Shown here piece after piece: positions 1 to 10,281 of a stretch of DNA of 64,000 nucleotides. How positions within the stretch are numbered: position 1 is the stretch's first letter; each line of letters begins with the position of its first letter. This stretch comes from G963666945 sp963666945 (GTDB taxonomy: Bacteria; Bacteroidota; Bacteroidia; Bacteroidales; Marinifilaceae). The translations under genes and the position numbers were made by a program. Where the stretch lies: the NCBI GenBank assembly GCA_963666945.2, contig CAXXRT010000016.1:1-64000 (forward strand), given 5' to 3'. The notes under the pieces are model-generated. The model searched no databases, was not told the origin of the DNA, and saw nothing but the letters and a program-made list of their open reading frames with translations.

Positions 1-407
1 ACATAACTCGTAAAGTATGTCCACTTATGATATGTCAAAATAAAGGTCACATTATAAATATTGCTTCAATTGCAGGAAAAGAAGTCTATCCTGGAGGAAA
101 TGTTTATTGCGCATCTAAGCATGCTGTCGATGCATTATCAAAAGCAATGAGAATTGATATGCTAAAACACAATATTAAAGTTACTAATATTGCCCCTGGA
201 ATGGTAGAAACTGAATTCTCAATAGTTCGCTTTAAAGGAGACACCAACTCTGCAGATAAAGTATATGAGGGACTGAAACCATTATCTGGAGAAGATATTG
301 CAGAAGTCGCAATATTTGCAGCCACTCGCCCCCCACATGTATGTATCAATGACATTGTTGTAATGCCAACATCTCAGGCAAGTTCAAGAGATGTTTTCCG
401 AATTTAG
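1..407 (+). CDS. SDR family NADP-dependent oxidoreductase, 3' part (YdfG-like)
   Basis: This is the C-terminal part of a short-chain dehydrogenase; the reading frame is open from base 3, so the gene starts before the window. The active-site Tyr-x-x-x-Lys appears as YCASKHA, preceded by the strand that carries the catalytic serine (HIINIAS). The later segments APGMVETEF and SIVRFKGD and the ending MPTSQ match the YdfG / 3-hydroxy acid dehydrogenase branch, which reduces or oxidises small hydroxy acids such as serine or malonic semialdehyde with NADP(H). The substrate here is not determinable. The N-terminal Rossmann glycine motif is outside the window. A long hairpin follows the stop codon. 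Confidence 0.9.
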   Translation, partial: ITRKVCPLMICQNKGHIINIASIAGKEVYPGGNVYCASKHAVDALSKAMRIDMLKHNIKVTNIAPGMVETEFSIVRFKGDTNSADKVYEGLKPLSGEDIAEVAIFAATRPPHVCINDIVVMPTSQASSRDVFRI

Positions 408-427
408 AATAATATATTATTATATTA

Positions 428-472
428 AATATACAATAGCAATGTGGGGAAGGAATATTGCTATTGTATATT
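428..472. terminator. Bidirectional intrinsic terminator
   Basis: A perfect 16-bp inverted repeat (AATATACAATAGCAAT at 428-443 and its complement at 457-472) encloses a 13-base loop. It lies between the convergent SDR gene and the end of the chemosensory operon, so it can serve both. The stem is AT-rich and its outer arms supply the A/T tracts. Confidence 0.7.
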
Positions 473-517
473 ATTAAATTTATTTCATAAAAATATCAAT
501 GAAAATCTTATAAAATA

Positions 518-1803
518 TCAATTATTAGGTATCGTAAAATAAAATTGTGAACCTTTGCCAACCTCACTTTCTACCCAAATTCTTCCTCCATGAGTCTCAA
601 CTATCTTTTTAGCTGAAACTAAACCTAAACCTGTACATTTTTCACCAGCAGTACTTCTAACTGAGGTTTTTTGTAAAAGGTTTAAACAATTTATCTAGCT
701 CTGCCTCTGGAATTCCTTTCCCTTGATCAGAAACCACAACCTGCACTTCTTTTTCAAAAGGGATTATATATATATTTATTAATGTATTTGGATCCGAAAA
801 ACTTCATTGCATTAGACAATAAATTATTCAATACCTGCTTTAGTTTATTTGCATCTGCATTAATCCATAACTCTTTTTCTAAATACTCTGGTCTAATTTG
901 AATATTTTTTTGAACTGCTAGTAAGTTATTTAGCTGAATAATCCTGTCCATTAATGAAATCAAATTAAAATTCTCTTTTTTCAAATCTAATTTCCCAGAT
1001 TCAATCTTGGTAAAATCAAGCACATCTGTGACTAATTTTAACATAAAGTTTAATTGATTATTTATTGTTGTTATAATTGCATCCTGACCCTCAATAGCAT
1101 TATCCCTCAGCTCATCTGCAAACAAATTAAAATATGCAGAAACAGTCGATAAAGGACTTCTAAGATCATGGGCTGCTATACCAAGTAAATGATTTTTCTC
1201 ATCAATAGACCTTTTTAATTGATCATTTTTTATCTTTAATTCTTTATGAAGTTCTTTTAACTCATTATTTTTATCTTCAAGTTCTTTATTTTTATTTATT
1301 GCATTATGATATGTTGAGAGTAGCAAATCAAGAATTTGCATACGGTTTGAATTCAACTTATATTTTTGCCCCCCAAAAAATATCTCTATATCAATATCCA
1401 AACTGGAATATCTTTTCCTTATCTCACAATTCAATAGAATATCATTTATTCTATTAAATAAAAATTCTTCATTATATGGTTTAGATATAAAATTATCTGC
1501 TCCTGCTTGCAGTCCTTTTATAACATCATCAGGATTAGATAACTGAGTTAGTAAAATTACAGGTATATCTCTGGTCTTAATATTTTCCTTTATCCTGCGA
1601 CAAAAATCATAACCATTCATTACTGGCATTATTATATCAGTAATAATTATTTCCGGTAAATCATTTTCATCTATTAATTTTAAAGCTTCCTCCCCGTTAA
1701 TTCCGTGAAGAACTTCATAATCTCTGCTTTCCAATATCATTTGCAACTCAAGAGCCTGTGTTGGACTATCTTCGACAACTAATATTTTTCTTCTTTTCCC
1801 CAT
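518..1803 (-). pseudogene. Receiver-histidine kinase hybrid with two frameshifts (output gene of the chemosensory operon)
   Basis: The uninterrupted frame (754-1803) encodes an N-terminal CheY-like receiver with Asp56 (ITDIIMP), a coiled coil at about 165-205, and a HisKA domain with His212 (GIAAHDLRSP). It then runs into LLSNAMKFF and stops early. The rest of the HATPase domain continues in other frames: DQGKGIPEAELDKLFKPF in the second frame (about 660-820) and TGLGLVSAKKIVETHGGRI in the third, ending at the stop at 518-520. The two shifts sit at homopolymers, a T5 near 807-811 and an A6 near 668-673, each one base longer than the intact reading needs. The gene is either genuinely broken or affected by sequencing error. 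Restored, it would be about 428 residues and act as a phosphoryl-group target and kinase downstream of CheA. It is the last gene of the operon. Confidence 0.85.
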
Positions 1804-1847
1804 TATATTCTATCTTAATTAAAATAAATACTAGAATTAGAATAATT

Positions 1848-2918
1848 CTAATTGCTATGATTTTCAATATTTAATAATAATTCAGAAATATTATCTGAAC
1901 TCTGTACATAATCAATTCCATTAAGTGTAATTGCTTCTCTAGGCATTCCAAACACTAAAGAACTTTCATTATCTTGTGCTATTGTAACCGCACCGGCATC
2001 TCTTAGCTTTTTAATCCCCTGCGCACCATCCCTTCCCATGCCTGTCAGTATCATTGCAATAACATCTTTACCATTATATGAAGAAAGACTTTTAAACAGA
2101 TAATCTACAGAAGGACAAATGTTATTTTCTTTTTGGGTGTTATAAAGTTTTATTCTATTATAATTCACGCCCATCTGAAACATATCGGGTGCAAAATATA
2201 TGTGACCAGGAAGAAGCACCTCATTATCAGATGCAACATGAATAGGAACATTTAATAGTCTTCTAAGCCAATTAACCATCCCTTCAAGAAATCCCTCAGT
2301 AATATGCTGAACTACAACTATTGGATATGGAAAATTACCTGAGATTTTTGAAAATATTTTTACTAATACCTGTGGTCCTCCTGATGAGACACCAATAGCA
2401 ACAATTTTTCTATTTAAAAATATATTAATCGGCGGAAATTCCTTTTTGTCTTTTGCAATAGTAACATTTTGTTTTTGCAAGATTTGCTTTCCTAATAGAT
2501 TATGTTTTCGAGTTACAACTTTTACTTTAGATAGTAATTTAATTAGTGAAATCAATTTATTCTTAGTTTCTGTTTCACGTTGATTTCCCATTCCGAAAGG
2601 TTGGTCTACAACAGAAAGTGCTCCAAATGACAAGGCATCCATCGAAGTCATTATTTTATATGAGTCTTTCCTGGCAGTAACAATAATAATAGGCACAGGG
2701 TTACTCGCCATAATCCTTTGTGTTGCCTCTATACCATCCATTACTGGCATTTCAATATCCATTGTAATTATATCTGCTTTATTTTTTTTCAGAAATTCAA
2801 TAGCGAGTTTACCATTAGCAACATTCCCGACCACCTCAATTTCTTTATCACTATTTAATATATATTCCAGATATTGACTTTTAACCTGAGAATCTTCTAC
2901 TATTAATACTTTTATCAT
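1848..2918 (-). CDS. cheB: CheB-type protein-glutamate methylesterase
   Basis: This enzyme removes methyl groups from glutamates of the chemoreceptor, resetting its signalling state. The N-terminal receiver has the acidic pocket VEDS and phospho-acceptor Asp54 (TMDIEMP). A linker of about 45 residues leads to the methylesterase domain, whose catalytic triad is visible as Ser178 (GVSSGG), His205 (VVQHI) and Asp297 (GMGRDG). The 356-residue length is normal for the family. It lies 65 bp downstream of cheA and 44 bp upstream of the receiver-kinase gene, on the same strand, so all three are probably cotranscribed. It is the WspF counterpart of the system. Confidence 0.95.
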   Translation of the reverse strand: MIKVLIVEDSQVKSQYLEYILNSDKEIEVVGNVANGKLAIEFLKKNKADIITMDIEMPVMDGIEATQRIMASNPVPIIIVTARKDSYKIMTSMDALSFGALSVVDQPFGMGNQRETETKNKLISLIKLLSKVKVVTRKHNLLGKQILQKQNVTIAKDKKEFPPINIFLNRKIVAIGVSSGGPQVLVKIFSKISGNFPYPIVVVQHITEGFLEGMVNWLRRLLNVPIHVASDNEVLLPGHIYFAPDMFQMGVNYNRIKLYNTQKENNICPSVDYLFKSLSSYNGKDVIAMILTGMGRDGAQGIKKLRDAGAVTIAQDNESSLVFGMPREAITLNGIDYVQSSDNISELLLNIENHSN

Positions 2919-2983
2919 TGCTATTAAATATTGCTATATTATCAGTCATAACACATTTAAACGACTAATAGATAATATTATAA

Positions 2984-5347
2984 TCACATCAATCTATCTA
3001 AAATTTCCAACAGATTACTATGATCAAAACTACTTTTTATAATATAAGCGTTTGCCCCAACATCTATCCCTTTTTCTCTGTCTTCACGTTTTGAAAGAGA
3101 AGTCACAAGAACAATTGGTATTTCTTTATTTTCATTGTCCTTTCGAATTTTTTCTGTCAACTCAAACCCATTTAATCTTGGCATCTCAATATCCGACACA
3201 ACCGCATCAAATGAACCCTCTTTTAATTTAGTATATCCATCAATACCATCAATTGCTGTCACTACCCTATATCCGGAAGATTCTAGAATATTCTTCAAAA
3301 GCATTCTTGAAGTAACAGAATCTTCGACTATCAATATCGATTTTTGTTCATCTCTTTCACTCTTACCCTCTCCTTCAAACTTAAATACTGAAGTATTGTT
3401 CTTCAAGGCTGATTTAAACAGATCTGAAATATTTATAATTGGTACAACCTTTCCTGAACCAAGTATTGTTGCACCAGAAATGTACTTCACACGAGATAAT
3501 TGCTTATTAAATTTCTTTACTAACACTTCCTGTTCTCCAACAAATCTGTCAACAACAAAACCAATTTGCTTTCCTTTATCATTTAAAATAATGACATTCG
3601 CATATTCGGTTTCACTCATTTTTCCAGACAAACTAAGTATATCACTTAAATTAAGTAATGTAATTATTTCCCCATTATAAGAGAATGTATTTTTATTCTC
3701 TATTGTCTTTATTTCGGTTTTTGCAAGCCTTATAACACGCTCTACCTTTGAAGTAGGAACAACAAACTTACTGCTATGCACCTGCAATAATACTCCACGA
3801 AATGTAACTAATGATAAAGGTAAACAGAGTCTAAAAATAGTATATTCTTCTCTCTTTGTTTCAACAACTATAGTTCCCCCCAATTGATCTATATTCTCTT
3901 GGACAATAGCTAATCCCATTCCCCTACCTGAAATATCCGTAACAATATCACTAGTTGATATGCCCGATTGGAAGACATAATCAATACAATCATTATCAGT
4001 TATATTATCAATACATCCCTCATCAATATTTTCATTTTTTATATATAGGTTTCTTATTCTTTCAATATCTAAACCTCCTCCGTCATCACTAATTGATATC
4101 TCAACCTTATTATTATCTAAACGTTCTATTCTAAGTATTATCTTCCCTTTAAAAGACTTTCCTCTTTTTATCCTTGCAGTTGTCTTTTCTATTCCGTAAT
4201 CAATAGAATTCCTTAATATATGTATTAGAGGATCTTTTATCTTTTCCAAAACACGTCTATCTATCTCGATATCCTCTCCTTCAATTACAAAATCAACTTC
4301 TTTACCTAAATCTTTGGCCACATCACGCACCATTTTGGGAAATATATCAAGTAAAGCGGAAAAAGGTACTGTAATTAAGTCCTTAACGTCATCAAGCAAA
4401 TATTCAATCATAGAACCAGTAGCATGTGCCTCTTGATTAATTTTCTTTAATAATACATTTATATCCCCTTCTATTTCTTTTATATAGGAATTGGTCCATT
4501 CATAAAATTGACCTAATTTAACTATATCATTCTCTTTATCAAACACAATTAATTTCTCTTTCTCACCATCAAACGACTTTTTTACATTCTTCAATATTGG
4601 TAAATATTCCTCTAACTCTTTTTCCCAAATACTTAATTTCTCCAATATTAACCGTAAATTATCCCTGCTTTCAATAGAACTAAGTTTTATTGAAAGCATT
4701 TCCTCTGCCTGAAATAATAATTTATTTAATTTTTTATTAGAAACGCGGATTGTTTCGTTAAATGAATTTATTCTCTGAGTTATTTTATTTGGCCTTACTA
4801 TCTGTTCTTGTTCTGATATTATTAACCTGTTATCAATAGGTATCATCTCATTAATGCAGGATGTTGTTTCTCCACCACCAATTGATTTTTCTGATTGTGA
4901 AGTTAAACACCTTTTATCATTAAACTTATCAATCTCTTCTCCATTTTCAAGTCTTGATAATATATCAATCTGATCTGATATGCTGTCATTTAACCCTATA
5001 CTTATATCATTATCTTTTACATCAAGTAACTCTGAAATCAAATTAACAGTTTTGTGTAAAATATCAAAAACTGTAGATGTAAAAGTAAGGTTATTTTCTC
5101 TGGCAACAGACATTACACCCTCAAAAGCATGACAAAGGCTCTCTATTTCATTTAAATTCACTGCCCGCGAAGCCCCTTTTAAACTATGAGCGGACCTATA
5201 GATTACTTCTATAAGTTCTTTTTTTAAGGAATCGTCAGATTCCTTCTCAAGTTTAATAAGATAAGCAGACATCGAATTTATGCTCTCCTCTGCCTCTATT
5301 CTATATGTTGCAAGTATCCTTTTCAAAAATTCTTCTTTCCTTGTCAT
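2984..5347 (-). CDS. cheA: CheA-type histidine kinase with C-terminal receiver (WspE-like)
   Basis: This is the central kinase of the chemosensory array. Domains in order: HPt with phosphorylatable His54 (RSAHSLKGA); a long charged, partly helical linker (about 130-330); the CheA-type ATPase with N box HILRNSIDYGIE, G1 box SDDGGGLD and G2 box GRGMGLAIV; a CheW-like domain (about 510-640) for docking to the array; and a C-terminal CheY-like receiver with VEDS and VSDIEMP. No separate CheY gene occurs in the operon. The kinase-receiver fusion is characteristic of WspE and other alternative-function or FrzE-like systems rather than flagellar CheA. Phosphate would pass to its own receiver, to CheB and to the receiver-kinase downstream. 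Confidence 0.94.
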   Translation of the reverse strand: MTRKEEFLKRILATYRIEAEESINSMSAYLIKLEKESDDSLKKELIEVIYRSAHSLKGASRAVNLNEIESLCHAFEGVMSVARENNLTFTSTVFDILHKTVNLISELLDVKDNDISIGLNDSISDQIDILSRLENGEEIDKFNDKRCLTSQSEKSIGGGETTSCINEMIPIDNRLIISEQEQIVRPNKITQRINSFNETIRVSNKKLNKLLFQAEEMLSIKLSSIESRDNLRLILEKLSIWEKELEEYLPILKNVKKSFDGEKEKLIVFDKENDIVKLGQFYEWTNSYIKEIEGDINVLLKKINQEAHATGSMIEYLLDDVKDLITVPFSALLDIFPKMVRDVAKDLGKEVDFVIEGEDIEIDRRVLEKIKDPLIHILRNSIDYGIEKTTARIKRGKSFKGKIILRIERLDNNKVEISISDDGGGLDIERIRNLYIKNENIDEGCIDNITDNDCIDYVFQSGISTSDIVTDISGRGMGLAIVQENIDQLGGTIVVETKREEYTIFRLCLPLSLVTFRGVLLQVHSSKFVVPTSKVERVIRLAKTEIKTIENKNTFSYNGEIITLLNLSDILSLSGKMSETEYANVIILNDKGKQIGFVVDRFVGEQEVLVKKFNKQLSRVKYISGATILGSGKVVPIINISDLFKSALKNNTSVFKFEGEGKSERDEQKSILIVEDSVTSRMLLKNILESSGYRVVTAIDGIDGYTKLKEGSFDAVVSDIEMPRLNGFELTEKIRKDNENKEIPIVLVTSLSKREDREKGIDVGANAYIIKSSFDHSNLLEILDRLM

Positions 5348-5420
5348 AAAGTTATACTTTTAAATTTCTAAGATACCTTACACACAATAACCCCAACAAA
5401 TTTATATGCAACTCGCATAT

Positions 5421-7433
5421 TTAATTAAGCTTATACTGTTTTAATATACCTAGCAATTTTTCTCCCAAATTATTTAATTCAATTACTGATTCTTCAGATT
5501 GTTTTGTACTTACAGCTGTTTGAACACTTGCCTCTTTTATGTTCTCCATAGCAGAAGTAATCTGATCCATTCCTATAAATTGCTGCTGGCTTGAAGCTGC
5601 AATCTGGATACTCGCCTGAGTAGCTTGTTCTATACTGGAAGCTAAAGTAATAATTACATCGTTAGACTTTGATGATAACCTTAATCCTTCATCAATAACT
5701 TTCCCTCCTTGCTCAGTTGCCAAAACAGCACTACTTATTTCTTTCTGAATATCCAGTAGAATTTTCCTTATTTGCACAGTGGATTCCTTTGACCTATCTG
5801 CAAGATTCTTTATCTCCTGAGCAACAACAGCAAAACCTTTCCCCTGCTCTCCAGCTTTAGCAGCTTCTATTGAGGCATTTACTGCAAGTAAATTCGACTG
5901 TTCTGCCAAGTCTCCTACAGAATTTGCTATTTCACCTATTGTTCGGCTTTTTTCACTAAGTTGAATAACAATACTTGCAATTGATTCCATTTGTTGTTTT
6001 ATCTTATTCATCCCATCAATGGTTTCTGAAATAGATTGTATCCCCTCTTGAGATACCATAGAAATCTCCTGAGCAGAATCAGCCACCTCTGTAGCCTTTT
6101 GGTTAGAAACATCTACCGTTTGCTTTACTTCTTCAACCGTAGAAGTTGTTTCACTAACAGATGTTGCAGTTTCAGCTGCTCCAGAAGCCAATTGGGAAAC
6201 GGTAGCCATAATCTCACTTGATGAAGAGAATAATACATTTACTCCTTCCGTAATTTCTTCAAACTGTTTCCTTAGATTTCCTTGCATCATTTTAATTGAG
6301 TCAGATAATATCCCAATTTCATCTTCCTGTTTAATATTGAAATCATAACTTAAATTCCCACTAGCAAATATCTTTGATACCTCCGTAAGTTTAATAATTG
6401 GTTTTGTGATATATCTTGAAAAGAATAAAGCAAGAAAAACAACAATAAAAGCAATTATTAATCCAACAATAATTATTTTCTCCCTAAGTATAGAAGCCTC
6501 TGTAAAAGCTTCCTGTTTATCAACTTCTGCAATCACCACCCAATCAAAATCTGTCCCAAAATTACTTTTAAGTCCTAATTCACTATAATAACTAAGAACG
6601 GGTACATCCCTATAGTTATTTATAATATGAGTACCTGATTTATGCTGTAATCCTAATTCTACACTTTCACTCTTTATTTTCCTCCTAAAAGCAGAAAATT
6701 CACTATCATGTTTTGAATCGGATCTCATTAAATAATCATTACCAACAATATATAAATCATATTTTTTGTCTAAAGACAAATCCTCTTGCATAATTTCAGT
6801 AATTTTATCTATACTAAGTTCCAGAGCAATAACTGCAACCACATTTCCAGTTTTATCAACAATAGGAGAACCAAAATAAGATTGATATTTTCCTTTATTA
6901 GTATCAATCGAAAAATCAATCATTGTGGTTTTTCCTATTCTTAAAGTCTTTTCCCACAATTTTGCCAAAGCACTATTCTCATACGACCTTTTTGATAAAT
7001 ATATATTCAAATTATCATCATCTAACATTGAATACATTATTTGCCCATTATCTGCAGAAATAATAAGAACATTGTCAAATTCAAAATGTTTAACAAAAGA
7101 ATTAAATTCAGAATCTATCTTTGAACACAATGTTCTATAATCTCCTCCTTTGGTCTTATTATATTCTTTTAACTCTTCGTAGGCTTTTATTGTACTCTCA
7201 GATTTAGCTAACATATCCAATTCACTAAAATGACTCTTCAAAAAAGTATTTATTTCTTTACACTTAATTTTTCCCAGTACCTCTAGTTTATTAAAAACAC
7301 TTTCCTCTATTGCCCTTATGCCACTGCCCATTACAACCATTCCCAGTATAATTATTGGAATAACAGAAACAGCTAAAAACAAAGTCATCAACTTTGCACT
7401 TATGCTTTTTGAAAAAAAATTCTTTTTGCTCAT
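5421..7433 (-). CDS. Methyl-accepting chemotaxis protein
   Basis: This is a transmembrane chemoreceptor of 670 residues. TM1 lies at about 12-32, an extracytoplasmic sensor of about 285 residues follows and resembles double-Cache domains in size and in strand patterns such as SYFGSPIVDKTGNVVAVIALEL, and TM2 lies at about 318-340. A HAMP domain and a long coiled-coil signalling domain follow. The conserved hairpin tip is seen as EQSNLLAVNASIEAAKAGE. No C-terminal pentapeptide tether for CheR/CheB is visible. It is the only receptor in the operon, lying between cheW and cheA, and so probably defines the input. The ligand is unknown; Cache sensors usually bind small organic molecules. Confidence 0.93.
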   Translation of the reverse strand: MSKKNFFSKSISAKLMTLFLAVSVIPIIILGMVVMGSGIRAIEESVFNKLEVLGKIKCKEINTFLKSHFSELDMLAKSESTIKAYEELKEYNKTKGGDYRTLCSKIDSEFNSFVKHFEFDNVLIISADNGQIMYSMLDDDNLNIYLSKRSYENSALAKLWEKTLRIGKTTMIDFSIDTNKGKYQSYFGSPIVDKTGNVVAVIALELSIDKITEIMQEDLSLDKKYDLYIVGNDYLMRSDSKHDSEFSAFRRKIKSESVELGLQHKSGTHIINNYRDVPVLSYYSELGLKSNFGTDFDWVVIAEVDKQEAFTEASILREKIIIVGLIIAFIVVFLALFFSRYITKPIIKLTEVSKIFASGNLSYDFNIKQEDEIGILSDSIKMMQGNLRKQFEEITEGVNVLFSSSSEIMATVSQLASGAAETATSVSETTSTVEEVKQTVDVSNQKATEVADSAQEISMVSQEGIQSISETIDGMNKIKQQMESIASIVIQLSEKSRTIGEIANSVGDLAEQSNLLAVNASIEAAKAGEQGKGFAVVAQEIKNLADRSKESTVQIRKILLDIQKEISSAVLATEQGGKVIDEGLRLSSKSNDVIITLASSIEQATQASIQIAASSQQQFIGMDQITSAMENIKEASVQTAVSTKQSEESVIELNNLGEKLLGILKQYKLN

Positions 7434-7489
7434 TGTATATTCTCCAGATTTATTTTAAAGTTTACTTTTTTATATATAATCGTTAATTA

Positions 7490-8044
7490 CTATACTTCTT
7501 CATTAATAATTATTCTCTCATTTTTCAATAATTCATTTATATCCAGAACAATTAAATTGTCCTTTCCTATGCCTATTATAAAATTATCCGGAACATCAGT
7601 AATTGTTGCAATATCTGTCTGTAATGATTCAATATTTATTAAGGTATTTCCATAAATTTCATCTGTAAGAATTCCGAATTCAATATCCCCATCTCTTAAA
7701 ATAATAACTCTATTAAGATTTGAAATACCTTTATCTTTTAATCCGAAAAATCTCCTAATATCAATCACAGAAATTATCTTTCCCCGTATATTTATTATAC
7801 CGAGAATAAATTCTGGAGTACAAGGAAGCGGTGTTATATCCTTAATATAAATCACTTCACTAATATATGCTAAATCAATTGCATATTTTTCTTGTGCAAG
7901 ACTAAATACCAAAAAATTTATCTGATTTCCCTTATTACAACTATTTTCTTCCTCTACAATAGCCAGATTTCTGGCTCTTTCCTTCAGTATCTTCTTCTTT
8001 CTTTCATTATCCATAATATTCCCTTGAAACAATTCATTTTTCAT
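7490..8044 (-). CDS. cheW: CheW-type adaptor (second copy)
   Basis: This is a CheW adaptor that links receptor and CheA in the array. The core (about residues 43-175) begins FLVFSLAQEKYAIDL and contains the typical ILGIINIRGKIISVIDI segment. The first possible start gives an N-terminal extension of about 40 charged residues. An alternative ATG ten codons in, at 8014, is preceded by CAAGGG at a suitable distance and is equally plausible. The gene starts 5 bp after the end of cheR and precedes the receptor gene by 56 bp. Two CheW genes in one operon are typical of Wsp-like systems (WspB and WspD). Confidence 0.93.
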   Translation of the reverse strand: MKNELFQGNIMDNERKKKILKERARNLAIVEEENSCNKGNQINFLVFSLAQEKYAIDLAYISEVIYIKDITPLPCTPEFILGIINIRGKIISVIDIRRFFGLKDKGISNLNRVIILRDGDIEFGILTDEIYGNTLINIESLQTDIATITDVPDNFIIGIGKDNLIVLDINELLKNERIIINEEV

Positions 8045-8048
8045 GTTA

Positions 8049-9593
<1,545 letters not shown>

Positions 9594-9599
9594 AAATAA

Positions 9600-10082
9600 T
9601 TACAAATTTACACTTATAACATCTTTACTTTTCTTTACTGCTTCGTTAAGTATCTGTAATTCTTCAGGACTAATAAATTTATCAACATCATTGATAAAGA
9701 TTAACTCCCCTTTCTTTCTAATTATACCTTGTAAATAAGGAATTCCTTCAATTATATTCTCTGAACTGGTAATATCATCCTCTTCAATCTCCAGAACTTC
9801 AATGTTTGGCCCTATCCAAAGTGCATATTTTATTGAAGAACTATTTACAATAATCAATTTGTCTGATAATTCTAATTGCCTTTCTGATTTATTAAAAAGA
9901 ATATGCATATTAATTACTGGTATAATTTCTCCATGCATATTAATAACACCAGATATATAATCTGGCATTTTAGCTATAGAATTTATTTCTACTATTTGAA
10001 TTATTCTATCAACACATTGTGCATTTAATGCGAAACGTTGATCAAATAATTTAAAAGCAACAAGTTTTATAGTGTTTCCCAT
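9600..10082 (-). CDS. cheW: CheW-type adaptor (first gene of the operon)
   Basis: This is a compact 160-residue CheW domain beginning VAFKLFDQRFALNA, with the characteristic YISGVINMHGEIIPVINM strand pair and a final hydrophobic strand. It would couple the operon's receptor to CheA. It shares the fold but little sequence with the second CheW, as expected if the two play distinct roles such as coupling versus linking. It is the promoter-proximal gene; a -7 box and a palindrome lie 110-155 bp upstream. Confidence 0.93.
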   Translation of the reverse strand: MGNTIKLVAFKLFDQRFALNAQCVDRIIQIVEINSIAKMPDYISGVINMHGEIIPVINMHILFNKSERQLELSDKLIIVNSSSIKYALWIGPNIEVLEIEEDDITSSENIIEGIPYLQGIIRKKGELIFINDVDKFISPEELQILNEAVKKSKDVISVNL

Positions 10083-10195
10083 TAATTTTGTGACTCAATA
10101 ACAGATAATTGATTATACCTAACCTGTCGAATATTAGATATAAATCCATTTTAACCATTACTTATTTATTACTCCCTCTTCTTAAAAATATTTTT

Positions 10196-10222
10196 GCATA
10201 TTTATTTAATTAATAAATATGC
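10196..10222. promoter_or_regulatory. Palindrome upstream of the chemosensory operon
   Basis: Two 11-base arms (GCATATTTATT and its complement) flank a 5-base loop. The site is just downstream of the -7-like box at 10229-10236 on the minus strand, so it would lie at or just after the transcription start. It could be an operator or 5' UTR hairpin of the che operon, or a weak terminator of the photolyase gene, which ends at 10282. Confidence 0.45.
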
Positions 10223-10228
10223 CGTCGA

Positions 10229-10236
10229 CAAATATA
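10229..10236 (-). promoter_or_regulatory. Bacteroidota-type -7 box for the che operon
   Basis: On the minus strand this reads TATATTTG, an exact match to the TAnnTTTG -7 consensus of Bacteroidota primary sigma factors. No convincing TTTG -33 box is seen at the usual distance, so the promoter may be activator-dependent. It lies about 147 bp before the first cheW start codon. Confidence 0.4.
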
Positions 10237-10281
10237 TAAAAAAGAATTTTTAAGTAAAAAATATCCTTCTTCTTATTATTA

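Noticed and set aside
3135..3680. 181-codon plus-strand frame antisense to cheA
   Set aside because: It lies wholly inside cheA, with composition explained by the complementary codons, and has no recognisable domain.
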